Counted from the stretch's first letter, positions 8,581-17,679 are shown. The stretch: DNA of 47,363 bases from Streptomyces triticirhizae (GCF_003696235.1 NZ_RFFJ01000021.1:1-47363); one strand, 5' to 3'. Notes: generated by a model from the letters alone, not told the origin. Program-made: numbers and translations.

Positions 8581-8880
8581 TCAGACCGTTTCGGGAAGTT
8601 CGTCGAGGCCGTCGGAGACGAGCCTCGCCAGCCGTTCCAGCGCGGCCTCGGCCGCCCCGGTCGCCTCGGGCCCCTCGGCCGGCGAGGCCAGCACGATCTC
8701 CTCGCCGCCCTGCGCGCCGAGGCTGAGCACCGCCAGCATGGACGCCGCGTTCACCGGGGTGCCCCCGGCCCGGGCGACCGTCACCGGCACCCCGGTGGCC
8801 GTGGCGGCCCGCACGAAGATCGAGGCGGGACGGGCGTGCAGCCCCTCGGACCAGCCGATGGTGACGCGGCGCTCGACCAT
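8581..8880 (-). CDS. ptsH: HPr phosphocarrier protein of the PTS
   Basis: The protein has 99 residues. HPr passes phosphate from enzyme I to the EIIA domains of sugar phosphotransferase systems in the cytoplasm. The active-site segment WSEGLHARPASIF places the phosphorylated histidine at residue 15. The regulatory-site helix NAASMLAVLSLGA contains a serine at residue 47, equivalent to the HPr-kinase serine of Firmicutes, although an HPr kinase is not expected in Streptomyces. The ATG at 8880 is preceded by AAGGAAGGAC. The C-terminus (LARLVSDGLDELPETV) is slightly longer than E. coli HPr. It is transcribed alone and divergently from the acetyltransferase/synthetase gene, with 91 bp between the starts. 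No enzyme I or EII gene is in the window. Confidence 0.95.
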   Translation of the reverse strand: MVERRVTIGWSEGLHARPASIFVRAATATGVPVTVARAGGTPVNAASMLAVLSLGAQGGEEIVLASPAEGPEATGAAEAALERLARLVSDGLDELPETV

Positions 8881-8971
8881 GTGAGTGTCCTTCCTTGGGA
8901 CGGGGTGGACGGACGGACGCGGGCGGGTCCCGGGCCGCCCGTTGCGACCATGCCAACCGTACGCTGAGCAC

Positions 8972-11662
8972 ATGGAGGCATCCGCCCAACCCGCCTACCC
9001 CGCGCACTGGGAGGCCGACGTCGTGCTGCGGGACGGCGGCACGGCGCACATCAGGCCGATCACCCCGGACGACGCCGAGCGCCTGGTCAGCTTCTACGAA
9101 CGGGTCTCCGACGAGTCGAAGTTCTACCGCTTCTTCGCCCCCTACCCCCGGCTCTCCGACCGGGACGTGCACCGCTTCACCCACCACGACTACGTGGACC
9201 GGGTGGGCCTGGCGGCCACCGTGGGCGACGCGTTCCTGGCCACCGTCCGCTACGACCGGATCGACCGGCAGGGCCGGGCCGCCTCGCTGCCGGCCGACCG
9301 GGCCGAGGTCGCGTTCCTCGTCGAGGACGCCCACCAGGGGCGGGGCCTGGCCTCCACGCTGCTGGAGCACATCGCCGCCGTCGCCAGGGAGCGGGGGGTG
9401 CGACGCTTCGAGGCGGAGGTGCTGCCGGCCAACCGCAAGATGATCAAGGTCTTCACCGACGCCGGCTACTCCCAGCGGCGTTCCTACGCCGACGGCGCCG
9501 TCCACCTGACGCTCGACCTGGCGCCGACCGCCGAGTCGTTGGCCGTGATGCGGGCCCGCGAGCAGCGGGCCGAGGCCCGCTCCGTCCACCGGCTGCTGAC
9601 GCCCGGCAGCGTCGCCGTGGTCGGCGCCGGACGCCGCGCGGGCGGCGCCGGGCGCACCGTGCTGGCCGGGCTGCTGGCCGGCGGCTTCACCGGCCGCCTG
9701 GCCGCCGTCAACCGCGAACTGCCGCCCGAGACCAAGGTGTTGGGCGGCGTGCCGGCGTTCCGCTCGGTGCGGGAGATCCCCGCGCCCGTCGATCTCGCGG
9801 TGCTGGCCGTGCCCGCGGCCGAGGTGGCCGGGCTGCTCGACGACTGCGCGGAGCGCGGCGTCCAGGGCCTGGTCGTGATGGCTTCGGGGCACTCCCCGAG
9901 CCAGCAGCGCGCACTGGTCCGCCGGGCCAGGGCGCGCGGGATGCGGATCGTCGGCCCCAACGCCTTCGGCGTCATCAACACCGCGCCCGACACCCGGCTC
10001 AACGCCAGCCCCGCGCCCCGGCTGCCGGCTGCCGGCCGCATCGGCCTCTTCACCCAGTCAGCGCCCATGGGCATCGCCGTCCTCGACGAGCTGGAGTCGC
10101 GCGGCGGCGGCCTCTCCACGTTCGTCTCCGCCGGCAACCGGGCCGACGTCTCCGGCAACGACGTGCTCCAGTACTGGCACGACGACGAACGCACCCGCGT
10201 CGCCCTCCTCTACCTGGAGTCGGTGGGCAACCCGCGCAAGTTCACCCGGCTCGCCCGCCGCACCGCCCAGGCCGGCAAGCCCGTGGTCGTGGTGCGCGGC
10301 GGCCGGCACAGCGGTGGCGCCCCGCCGCTGGGCCACATCGTGCCCGCCAGCCAGGCGCCCGAGGAGACGGTCGCCGCGCTGCTCGGCCAGGCCGGCGTCA
10401 TCCAGGCCGACACCGCCGTCGAACTGGTCGACATCGGGCTGCTGTTGGCCCAGCAGCCGCTCCCCGGCGGCCCCCGGGTCGCCGTCCTCGGCAACGCCCA
10501 GGCCGTCGCCCTCAGCGCGCACGACGCCTGCCGCGCCCAGCGCCTGCGCCCGCTGCCGCTCGGCGACGTCCGGGACGCCGCCGACGCCGCCGAGTTCGGC
10601 GCCGCCGTCGCCGCCGCCCTCGCCGACCCCGGCGCCGACGCCGTGCTGGTCGCCCTCGCCCCCACCGTCGCCGGCGTCCTCGGCCCCGACGAGCTGGCCG
10701 CCGCGCTGCGCGCCGCCAGCGCCGGCGCGCGCGGCGACAAGCCGGTGGTGGTCGCCCAACTCGCGCTCGACGAGCTGGCCCGCGAGATCGGCGCCCGGTC
10801 CATCCCCACCTACCCGTCCGCCGAGCGCGCCGCCCGCGCCCTGGCCCAGGCCGTGCGGCACGCCGAGTGGCTGGCCGGGGCCGAGAGCCGGGGCCGCGCC
10901 TTCGAGTTCCCCGACCTCGACAAGCCGGCCGCCGCCCGGCTGCTCGCCGAGGTGGCCGGTCAGACGACGGCCAGGGACACCCCGCTGCCGCCCGAGGCCA
11001 CCGCCCAACTCCTCGCCAGCTACGGCGTCGAGCTGCTGCCCAGCCGCCCCGCGCCCACCGCAGCCGAGGCCGTCGCCGCCGCCGAGGCGCTCGGCTACCC
11101 GGTGGCTCTCAAGGCCACCGCCCCCAGGGCCCGGCACCGCGCGACGCCGGGCTCCGTCCGGCTCGACCTGGCCACCGAGGCCGAACTGCGCCGCGCCTAC
11201 CGCGAGTTGACCGAACGCCTCGGCGAGCCCTCCCGCTCACGCCCGACCGTCCAGCGGATGGCGGCCCGGGGCGTGGACACCGTCGTCCGCGCCACGGTCG
11301 ACCCGGCGATCGGCGCCGTGCTCTCCTTCGGCCTCGCCGGGCCGGCCTCCGAGCTGCTCGGCGACGTCGCCCACCGGCTGATTCCGGTCACCGACCGGGA
11401 CGTCGCCGGCCTGGTCCGCGCCATCCGCGCCGCACCCATCCTCTTCGGCTGGCGCGGCTCCCCGCCGGTGGACACCGGCGCGCTGGAGGCGCTGCTGGGC
11501 CGCCTCGGCCGGCTCGTCGACGACCACCCCCAGATCGGCGCCGTCGAACTCGACCCGGTGGTCGTCGCCGAGCGCGGCGTCGCCGTGCTCTCCGCGACGG
11601 TCCGCGTCGCCCCGCCGCCACCCCGACCCGACCTGGGCCCGCGCCGGCTGCCCGCCTACTGA
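8972..11662 (+). CDS. GNAT acetyltransferase fused to NDP-forming acyl-CoA synthetase-like domains (Pat-like)
   Basis: This 896-residue fusion has a GNAT domain at residues about 15-182, with the acetyl-CoA pyrophosphate loop HQGRGLAS at 121-128. A CoA-binding Rossmann domain follows from about 206 (LTPGSVAVVGAGRRAGGAG). Next come succinyl-CoA-ligase-like flavodoxin domains (about 340-620) and a C-terminal ATP-grasp region (about 670-890). The family includes Pat/YfiQ protein lysine acetyltransferases, which control acetyl-CoA synthetase, but there the GNAT lies C-terminal, whereas here it is N-terminal as usual in actinobacteria. The histidine that carries phosphate in true NDP-forming synthetases aligns by eye with H455, in a degenerate GHI context instead of SHT, so synthetase activity is doubtful. 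The ATG at 8972 is used; the ribosome site is weak. It is expected to link acyl-CoA status to protein acylation. Confidence 0.88.
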   Translation: MEASAQPAYPAHWEADVVLRDGGTAHIRPITPDDAERLVSFYERVSDESKFYRFFAPYPRLSDRDVHRFTHHDYVDRVGLAATVGDAFLATVRYDRIDRQGRAASLPADRAEVAFLVEDAHQGRGLASTLLEHIAAVARERGVRRFEAEVLPANRKMIKVFTDAGYSQRRSYADGAVHLTLDLAPTAESLAVMRAREQRAEARSVHRLLTPGSVAVVGAGRRAGGAGRTVLAGLLAGGFTGRLAAVNRELPPETKVLGGVPAFRSVREIPAPVDLAVLAVPAAEVAGLLDDCAERGVQGLVVMASGHSPSQQRALVRRARARGMRIVGPNAFGVINTAPDTRLNASPAPRLPAAGRIGLFTQSAPMGIAVLDELESRGGGLSTFVSAGNRADVSGNDVLQYWHDDERTRVALLYLESVGNPRKFTRLARRTAQAGKPVVVVRGGRHSGGAPPLGHIVPASQAPEETVAALLGQAGVIQADTAVELVDIGLLLAQQPLPGGPRVAVLGNAQAVALSAHDACRAQRLRPLPLGDVRDAADAAEFGAAVAAALADPGADAVLVALAPTVAGVLGPDELAAALRAASAGARGDKPVVVAQLALDELAREIGARSIPTYPSAERAARALAQAVRHAEWLAGAESRGRAFEFPDLDKPAAARLLAEVAGQTTARDTPLPPEATAQLLASYGVELLPSRPAPTAAEAVAAAEALGYPVALKATAPRARHRATPGSVRLDLATEAELRRAYRELTERLGEPSRSRPTVQRMAARGVDTVVRATVDPAIGAVLSFGLAGPASELLGDVAHRLIPVTDRDVAGLVRAIRAAPILFGWRGSPPVDTGALEALLGRLGRLVDDHPQIGAVELDPVVVAERGVAVLSATVRVAPPPPRPDLGPRRLPAY

Positions 11663-11797
11663 CCGGCCGCCCGCCCACGGCAGGGACGCGCCGTCCCGCG
11701 AGGCGCCGCCGGCGTGGCCGGGAAGAACCCACCCAGCGTGCGGATTTCCCCGCCGAGCGCCCCCTGTGCTGTCGGACTCGCCCCTTAGGATGGGCCC

Positions 11798-12385
11798 ATG
11801 GCGAAGACCGGTACCACGTCCCAGGGGCTGCGGGAGGCGATCGAGCGCAGCGGTTACTACCCAGCGCTCGTCGCCGAGGCGGTGGAGGCCGCCGTGGGGC
11901 GGGAGCCCGTCGGCTCCTTCCTGGTCCATCAGGAGACGACCTTCGACAGCAACGAGGTCCGCCGGCACGCCACGGTGCTGGTGCTCACGGGCACCCGCTT
12001 CATCGTCAGCCACACCGACGAGCAGCCCGCCGACGGCAACGCCCCGACGCCCTACGCCACCACCTCCACCGAGTCGGTCAAGCTCAGCAGGATCTCCTCG
12101 GTCGTGCTCAGCCGGGTGGTCGCCGACCCACAGTCCTACGTCCCCGGCACCCTGCCGCGCGAGGTGGTGCTCACCATCGGCTGGGGCGCCGTTTCCCGGA
12201 TCGACATGGAGCCGGCCAACTGCGGCGACCCCAACTGCGAGGCCGACCACGGCTACACGGGCTCCACCACCGCCGACGACCTGTCGCTGCGGGTGAGCGA
12301 GGCCGGCGACGGCCCGGAGACGGTGCGTCAGGCACTGGAGTTCGCCCAGGCGCTCTCCGAGGCGACCGCGGTGTCCGGCAGGTGA
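11798..12385 (+). CDS. DUF5998 family protein
   Basis: The protein has 195 residues and is soluble, with no signal peptide or membrane segment. I recognise it as the DUF5998 type found beside an alkaline-phosphatase-like phosphodiesterase in Streptomyces and relatives. It has an N-terminal helix (GLREAIERSGYYPALVAEAVE), a beta-rich middle resembling a PH-like fold (VLVLTGTRFIVSHTDE, VVLTIGWG) and a cysteine pair in NCGDPNCEADHGYTG. The function is not known. It overlaps the following gene by 4 bp (GTGA), so the two are translationally coupled and probably act together. Confidence 0.75.
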   Translation: MAKTGTTSQGLREAIERSGYYPALVAEAVEAAVGREPVGSFLVHQETTFDSNEVRRHATVLVLTGTRFIVSHTDEQPADGNAPTPYATTSTESVKLSRISSVVLSRVVADPQSYVPGTLPREVVLTIGWGAVSRIDMEPANCGDPNCEADHGYTGSTTADDLSLRVSEAGDGPETVRQALEFAQALSEATAVSGR

Positions 12386-13614
12386 TCCCCAGGCCCGACG
12401 GCGGCCAGGCGTCAAGCTCCCCTTCCGGCGACTGGCCCGAGCCGCCGAGCCCCCTCGACCCACGGCAGGCCCCGGCCCCCCGCTACGGCACCGGATCGCT
12501 GGCCGACGTGCTGCCCGCCGTCCTCGCCGGCCTCGATGTCCCGGGCGGCCGGCCCGACTTCGCCCTCCCGCCGGCCGACCGGGTCTGCGTCTTCCTGGTC
12601 GACGGCCTCGGCTGGGAGCAGCTGCGCGCCCACGCCGAGCTGGCCCCGTTCCTGAGTTCGCTGCTGCCCACCTCCCGCGCCGGCGCCGGCGCGCCCATCA
12701 CGGTGGGCTTCCCCTCCACCACCGCCACCTCGCTCGCCTCGCTCGGCACCGGGCTGCCGCCCGGCGCGCACGGCCTGGCCGGATACCGGGTGCTGGACCC
12801 GGGCAGCGGCGCCCTGATGAACCAGCTGCGCTGGGAGCCCTGGACGGACCCGGGCCGTTGGCAGCCGCACCCCACGCTCTTCCGCCGCGCCGACGCGGCC
12901 GGCGTCGCCACCTGCCAGGTCTCGGCGCCGCACTTCGAGCGGACCCCGCTCACCCGGGTCGCCCTCTCCGGCGGCGCCTTCCTGGGCCGCTCCGCCGTCG
13001 AGGAGCGGATCGACGTGGCCGCGCGCCGGCTGGGCGAGGCCGGCCGCACCCTGGTCTACACGTACTACGCCGAGCTGGACGGCGCCGGGCACAGGTTCGG
13101 CGTGGACTCCGACGCCTGGCGCGAGCAGCTGGTCCTCGTGGACGGCCTGGCCCGGCGGCTGGCCGAGCGACTCCCGCCGCGCGCCGTCCTCTACGTCACC
13201 GGCGATCACGGCATGATCGACGTCCCGGTCACCGAGGAGGCCAGGTTCGACTTCGACCACGACTGGGAGTTGCGCGCCGGCGTCGCCCAGCTCGGCGGCG
13301 AGGGCCGGGCCCGCCACCTCTACGCGGTGCCGGGCGCCGCCGCCGACGTGCACGCCGTCTGGCGCGAGGTCCTCGCCGAGGACGCCTGGGTCGCCACCCG
13401 GGACGAGGCCGTGGAGCTGGGCTGGTTCGGCCCGCCGGGCGACGAGGTCGCCGCCCGCGTCCGTCCCAGGATCGGGGACGTGGTGGTGGCGATGACGGGT
13501 GTCGCGGCGGTGATCGCCAGCGAGTCCGAGCCCAGGGAGTCGGCCCTGATCGGGATGCACGGCTCCCTGACCCCCGCAGAGCAGCTGGTACCGCTGCTGG
13601 AAGTCCGCACCTGA
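12382..13614 (+). CDS. alkaline-phosphatase-superfamily phosphodiesterase / nucleotide pyrophosphatase
   Basis: The protein has 410 residues. Features of the type I phosphodiesterase/nucleotide pyrophosphatase fold are visible: the first metal-binding aspartate in VFLVDGLGWEQL (D74), the threonine nucleophile region GFPSTTATSLASLGTG (T113/T114), the metal ligands in YAELDGAGHRFG, and TGDHGMIDV. There is no clear secretion signal; the first 35 residues are Pro/Ser-rich and probably disordered. The GTG start at 12382 overlaps the upstream stop by 4 bp; a start nearer GTGSLADVLPA is an alternative. It is predicted to hydrolyse phosphodiester or pyrophosphate bonds, and the substrate cannot be read from the sequence. 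Thymidine kinase follows 15 bp downstream and is probably co-transcribed. Confidence 0.85.
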   Translation: MIPRPDGGQASSSPSGDWPEPPSPLDPRQAPAPRYGTGSLADVLPAVLAGLDVPGGRPDFALPPADRVCVFLVDGLGWEQLRAHAELAPFLSSLLPTSRAGAGAPITVGFPSTTATSLASLGTGLPPGAHGLAGYRVLDPGSGALMNQLRWEPWTDPGRWQPHPTLFRRADAAGVATCQVSAPHFERTPLTRVALSGGAFLGRSAVEERIDVAARRLGEAGRTLVYTYYAELDGAGHRFGVDSDAWREQLVLVDGLARRLAERLPPRAVLYVTGDHGMIDVPVTEEARFDFDHDWELRAGVAQLGGEGRARHLYAVPGAAADVHAVWREVLAEDAWVATRDEAVELGWFGPPGDEVAARVRPRIGDVVVAMTGVAAVIASESEPRESALIGMHGSLTPAEQLVPLLEVRT

Positions 13615-13629
13615 CCTGGAGCCGTTCCC

Positions 13630-14307
13630 TTGGCTGAACTCGCCTTCTTCTCCGGCACGATGGACTGTGGGAAGAGCACCCTCGCCCTACAGATCCAGCA
13701 CAACCGCTCCGCGCGCGGCCTGCTGGGCATGATCTTCACCCGCGACGACCGCGCCGGCGCCGGCCGGATCTCCTCGCGGCTCGGCCTGGTCGCCGAGGCC
13801 ACGGAGACGGACGAGGACTTCGACTTCCACGCCCATCTGGTGCGCCATCTGACCGCCGGCGGCCGGGTGGACTACGTGATCGCCGACGAGGCGCAGTTCC
13901 TCTCGCCCACGCAGGTCGACCAACTCGCCCGCGTCGTCGACGACCTGGGCATCGACGTCTACGCCTTCGGCATCACCACCGACTTCCGCACCCGGCTCTT
14001 CCCCGGCTCCCAGCGGCTGATCGAGCTGGCCGACCGGGTCGAGGTCCTCCAGGTCGAGGCGCTCTGCTGGTGCGGGGCGCGCGCCACCCACAACGCCCGC
14101 ACGGTCGGCGGCCGGATGGTCGTCGAGGGCGCCCAGGTGGTGGTCGGCGACGTCGCCACCGGCCCCGACGGGGCGCGGGGCGAGGTCGGCTACGAGGTGC
14201 TGTGCCGCCGCCACCACCGCAGACGCCTCACGGCCGCCACGGCCGGCGCGGGTCAACTCTCGCCCGAGGTGCTTCCCACGGAAGGAGTACCCCGGCAGCA
14301 GCGCTGA
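13630..14307 (+). CDS. tdk: thymidine kinase
   Basis: The protein has 225 residues. It phosphorylates thymidine (and deoxyuridine) with ATP in nucleotide salvage. The P-loop GTMDCGKST is at residues 9-17, and Walker B appears as YVIADEAQFLS. Structural zinc ligands are suggested by CWCGARATHN and the later Cys/His in EVLCRRHHRR. The start is a TTG at 13630; GGAG at 13618-13621 lies eight bases upstream, and the encoded M-A-E-L-A-F-F-S-G matches the family N-terminus, so the TTG is convincing. It is the last gene of the DUF5998-phosphodiesterase-tdk run and converges with the VOC gene only 18 bp away. Confidence 0.95.
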   Translation: MAELAFFSGTMDCGKSTLALQIQHNRSARGLLGMIFTRDDRAGAGRISSRLGLVAEATETDEDFDFHAHLVRHLTAGGRVDYVIADEAQFLSPTQVDQLARVVDDLGIDVYAFGITTDFRTRLFPGSQRLIELADRVEVLQVEALCWCGARATHNARTVGGRMVVEGAQVVVGDVATGPDGARGEVGYEVLCRRHHRRRLTAATAGAGQLSPEVLPTEGVPRQQR

Positions 14308-14325
14308 GCCCGCACCGGCCGACGG

Positions 14326-15117
14326 TCAGCGCCCCGGCGGGCGGACGACCGCGAAGATCCCGCCCTCGGGGTCGGCCGCCTTGGCCCACCGGCCGAACGG
14401 CGAGACCTCGGGCGCGCTCAACGCCCGCCCGCCCAGCCGCTCGACGTCGCGCAGCGCCTGGTCCACGTCCGGCACGGAGAAGTACGTCTGCCAGTGCGGA
14501 CCACGGTCGGGCGGCAGCGCCCGCGCGCCGACGCCCCTGATGCTGGCCACCGGACGCCCGTTCAGCCTGAGCGTCAGATAGTCCATCCCCTCGGGCAGCG
14601 CCGGCTCGGGGGCCGCCTCGTACCCGAGGACATTGCTGTAGAACTTGCTCACCATCGAGGTGTCGGCGGTGATCAGCTCGTTCCACTCCGGGGTGCCGGT
14701 CGGCCCGTAGAACGGCCGGCTCCGGCGGGGCCCGCCCTGCCAGAGGCCGAACACCGCCCCGTTGACGTCCGAGGCGATGGCCAGGCGTCCCACCTGGTCC
14801 ACCTCGATCGGACCCACCGCCACCGTCCCGCCACACTCGCGGATCGTGCCGGCGGTCACGTCCACGTCCTCGGTGGCGATGTACGGCAGCCAGGCGACCG
14901 CCGTGCTCCGCACCCCGGACGCCAACTCCCCAAGACCGGCCACCGGGTGGCCGTCGCGCAGCGCCCTGACGTAGGGGCCCAGCTGAGCCGGCCCGGCGTC
15001 GAACTCCCAGCCGAACAGCTCACCGTAGAACCGTTGAGCGACCGACACGTCGTGGACCATCAGACTCACCCAGCGGTGCGTCCCTGATGTCGGGGGACTC
15101 GCTGCTGCCTCGGTCAT
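14326..15117 (-). CDS. VOC superfamily protein with two glyoxalase-like domains
   Basis: The protein has 263 residues built from two VOC (vicinal oxygen chelate) repeats. The first spans about residues 14-125 (HRWVSLMVHDVSVAQRFYGE, then LFGWEF). The second spans about 140-260 (WNELITADTSMVSKFYSNVL, then GYEA), ending PEGGIFAVVRPPGR. This matches the actinobacterial CFP32/hydroxylase-like VOC proteins, whose activity is largely untested. It could be a metal-dependent enzyme or a binding and resistance protein. The ATG at 15117 has an excellent site (GAGGAGGGAGC). It is divergent from the sulfurtransferase, with 85 bp between the starts. The metal ligands are not obvious in both repeats, so one domain may be inactive. 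Confidence 0.87.
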   Translation of the reverse strand: MTEAAASPPTSGTHRWVSLMVHDVSVAQRFYGELFGWEFDAGPAQLGPYVRALRDGHPVAGLGELASGVRSTAVAWLPYIATEDVDVTAGTIRECGGTVAVGPIEVDQVGRLAIASDVNGAVFGLWQGGPRRSRPFYGPTGTPEWNELITADTSMVSKFYSNVLGYEAAPEPALPEGMDYLTLRLNGRPVASIRGVGARALPPDRGPHWQTYFSVPDVDQALRDVERLGGRALSAPEVSPFGRWAKAADPEGGIFAVVRPPGR

Positions 15118-15202
15118 CCTGCTCCCTCCTCGATACCCATCCACACCCCTGCCCCTTCGCGCACCGAAAAAGTCTCCCCCGCACGCGGGGACAATGGGCG
15201 CC

Positions 15203-16042
15203 ATGACAGCGATCATCCCGGCCGCGGACCTCGCCGCCCTCACCGCCCCCGGAACTTCACCGACCGAACGGCCCGTGCTGCTCGACGTGCGCTGGCGCCT
15301 CGGCGGCCCACCGGGACACCCCGAGTATCTGACGGGCCATCTGCCGGGCGCCGTCTATGTGGACCTCGACCGCGAGTTGGCCGGCCCGCCCGGGGACGCC
15401 GGCCGGCACCCGCTGCCCGACCCCGACGTCTTCGGCGCCGCGATGCGCCGCGCCGGCGTGTCGCTGGGCCGCCCCGTGGTGGTCTACGACGCCGGCGACG
15501 GCTGGGCCGCCGCTCGCGCCTGGTGGCTGCTGCGCTGGGCCGGCCACGGGGACGTGCGGGTGCTGGACGGCGGGCTGGCCGGCTGGTCGGGGCCGTTGAC
15601 CACGGAGGAACCGGCGCCGGCCGAGGGCGACTTCGTGCCGGCGCACGGCGGGCTGCCGGTGCTGGACGCCGACGGCGCGGCCGCGCTGGCCCGGCGCGGG
15701 GTGCTGCTGGACGCTCGGGCGGGGGAGCGCTACCGGGGCGAGGTGGAGCCGATCGACCCGGTGGCGGGCCACATCCCCGGCGCGCGCTCAGCGCCGACCA
15801 CCGACAACGTCGGCCCCGACGGGCTGCTCCGCTCGCCGGCCGAACTGGGCGACCGCTTCGCCGCGTTGGGCGTGACCCCCGGCACGGAGGTCGGCGTCTA
15901 CTGCGGCTCGGGGGTCTCGGCGGCGCACCAGGTGTGGGCGCTGGACGTGGCGGGCGTGACCGCCGCGCTCTACCCGGGCTCGTGGAGCGAGTGGACCGCC
16001 CGGCCGGGGCGCCCCGTCGCCAGGGGCCCCGAGCCGGGCTGA
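15203..16042 (+). CDS. sseA: sulfurtransferase, 3-mercaptopyruvate type (tandem rhodanese)
   Basis: The protein has 279 residues in two rhodanese domains. The N-terminal domain (about 8-130, LLDVRWRLGG and HLPGAVYVDLD) lacks the active cysteine. The C-terminal domain (about 150-275) carries GHIPGARSAPT and the catalytic loop V-Y-C-G-S-G-V-S-A with C234. CGSGV[ST]A loops are typical of 3-mercaptopyruvate sulfurtransferases, whereas thiosulfate enzymes usually have CRKGV. It would transfer sulfur from mercaptopyruvate to cyanide or thiols. The start at 15203 (MTAII) is preferred over the in-frame ATG at 15194 by comparison with relatives, although the site is weak for both. It converges with sepH 31 bp away. 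Confidence 0.88.
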   Translation: MTAIIPAADLAALTAPGTSPTERPVLLDVRWRLGGPPGHPEYLTGHLPGAVYVDLDRELAGPPGDAGRHPLPDPDVFGAAMRRAGVSLGRPVVVYDAGDGWAAARAWWLLRWAGHGDVRVLDGGLAGWSGPLTTEEPAPAEGDFVPAHGGLPVLDADGAAALARRGVLLDARAGERYRGEVEPIDPVAGHIPGARSAPTTDNVGPDGLLRSPAELGDRFAALGVTPGTEVGVYCGSGVSAAHQVWALDVAGVTAALYPGSWSEWTARPGRPVARGPEPG

Positions 16043-16073
16043 GCGGGCCGGCCCGCCCAGCCCGGAGGAGCCG

Positions 16074-17099
16074 TCAGTCCTTCTTCTTGCGGCGGGTGCC
16101 GAAGACGATCTCGTCCCAACTCGGCACCGCCGCACGGCGGCCGGGGCGCACCCCGTCGGCCTCGGCCTGGCGGTCGGTGTTCCCCGTCAGCCGGTCCCGG
16201 TGCCCGCCCACCGAACGCGGCATCAGCACGTCCGCGTACGTCGAGCCGGCGCTGCCGGCGGCGGCCGCCGGGCCCCTGGCCGGCGGCGCCTCCTCGGCCT
16301 CCTCTGCGACCTCGGGCTCGTCTGCCGCGCCGGCAGCCGGGGCCGGCGACTCGGGAACGACCAGGTCGCCACGGAAGCTCGGCACCGCCTCCAGCAGGCT
16401 GGTCAGCGAGTCCGTGTCGTTGTCCGCGCGGGGCGCCGGGTCGGAGGCGACCCGGGGCGCGGGCCGCTCGTTCTCCCGGGGCAGCCGCGCGATCCTCGGC
16501 ACGAACGGGGTGGAGGGCTCGGGCGTGTCGTCCGTCTCGCCCAGCAGCGACCTGGCCTCGTCGTCGACGGCCTGCACCAGCCGGCGCGGCGGGTCGTACA
16601 TCCAACTCGCCGAGTGCGTCTCGCCGGCGACCCGGTAGACCAACAGCACCTCCCAGGTGCCGTCGTCCCGCCGCCAGGAGTCCCAGCGGACCGCGTCCTT
16701 GTCGGCGCCGCGCAGCATCAGCCGCTCGGCGACCGCCTCGCCCAGCTGCGGCCCGGCCGTCTCGCCGGGCCGGCGCACCGCCGTCTTGCGGGCCCGCTCC
16801 GCCATGAACGCGCGCTCGGCCAGGACCGGCCCCTCGAACCGGCGCACCCGGTCGACGGGGATGCCGGCGAACTGGGCGACCTCCTCGGCCGTCGCGCCGG
16901 CTCGTATCCGCGCCTGGATGTCGCGGGGGCGGAGGTGGTTCTCCACCTCGATCTCGATCTGACCGAGCCGCGCGCGGTCGTTGCGCACGGCGGCGCGCAG
17001 CCGCTCGTCGATCGGAAGGGTGTATTCCGTGTTGTCGGCAGCCTTCAGCACCAGGCGTGTGCCGTCATTGCTCACGGCCACGACACGCAGTTCGGGCAC
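16074..17099 (-). CDS. sepH: SepH, FtsZ-assembly regulator (DUF3071)
   Basis: The protein has 341 residues. SepH is the actinobacterial protein that stimulates FtsZ filament assembly during sporulation septation and vegetative cross-wall formation (established in Streptomyces venezuelae). The N-terminal half is highly typical: PELRVVAVSNDGTRLVLKAA, then the helix-turn-helix-like segment LRPRDIQARIRAGATAEEVA at about 64-83 followed by AGIPVDRVRRFEGPVLAERA. The C-terminal half is an acidic, Ala/Pro-rich disordered tail ending in RRAAVPSWDEIVFGTRRKKK, a conserved motif in the family. The GTG at 17099 is chosen because GGGAGGT lies just upstream and the protein then begins V-P-E-L-R-V; the frame runs further upstream but without family character. 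The HTH fold is used for FtsZ binding, not necessarily DNA. Confidence 0.93.
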   Translation of the reverse strand: MPELRVVAVSNDGTRLVLKAADNTEYTLPIDERLRAAVRNDRARLGQIEIEVENHLRPRDIQARIRAGATAEEVAQFAGIPVDRVRRFEGPVLAERAFMAERARKTAVRRPGETAGPQLGEAVAERLMLRGADKDAVRWDSWRRDDGTWEVLLVYRVAGETHSASWMYDPPRRLVQAVDDEARSLLGETDDTPEPSTPFVPRIARLPRENERPAPRVASDPAPRADNDTDSLTSLLEAVPSFRGDLVVPESPAPAAGAADEPEVAEEAEEAPPARGPAAAAGSAGSTYADVLMPRSVGGHRDRLTGNTDRQAEADGVRPGRRAAVPSWDEIVFGTRRKKKD

Positions 17100-17679
17100 G
17101 AGGACCTCCCGGGTGGTGCCTGCCGACGTCACGTACGTCGCTGCTCCTGCCAGACGAGTGTGACTTGCCCGGGCGCAGCCTGCCACAACCTTGCCGACTT
17201 GCCCGGCGTGTCGGGCCATGGTCTGGCGCCGATGTTATGGCACAGTCGCGACTTTGCCACGTGCGGTGACCGGCGCGAGCGCACCTTCTCCGCATGGGGC
17301 AAACCGGGCCAAGGCCGGGTGTGGTCACACTACTCCATCGGGACCACGGGGTGGGCTGCCACGCGGTCGAACTTCTCCACCGGTAAGGGAGTTGACCCGA
17401 CCATCCGGTGGAGGTTCGGGCAACAAGCGCCACAGAACTCCCCAATTCGGGACGTTCCCGCCCGTTCGCCGGCGGCATCCGAAGGTCCGGTGTGAACAGT
17501 GTGCAGGTTGGGGCGAATGGTGGAAGTTGAGGTAAAGACTGTCGCCGGGGCGGAGCGGGCCCCGGGGGCCGGGGGTGATCTGTTCGGTGGGGGATCGGCG
17601 CGGGAGTCGCCCGGGCCCGGCCCGCCGACCCGGGACGGTGCCGCGAGGTCGCCGAGCGGCTAGTGGCAGGATCGCTGCC
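17100..17679. other. 580-bp divergent intergenic region between sepH and the ferrochelatase gene
   Basis: No coding sequence here convinces me; all open frames give Arg/Pro/Gly-rich peptides without a ribosome site. The region must hold the sepH and ferrochelatase promoters. A 12-bp symmetric GTGTG-GT-CACAC lies at 17319-17330. A weak promoter-like pair, TTGGGG (17508-17513) and TAAAGA (17533-17538) with a 19-bp spacer, lies upstream of the ferrochelatase. The region is unusually long for this gene-dense window. Confidence 0.5.
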
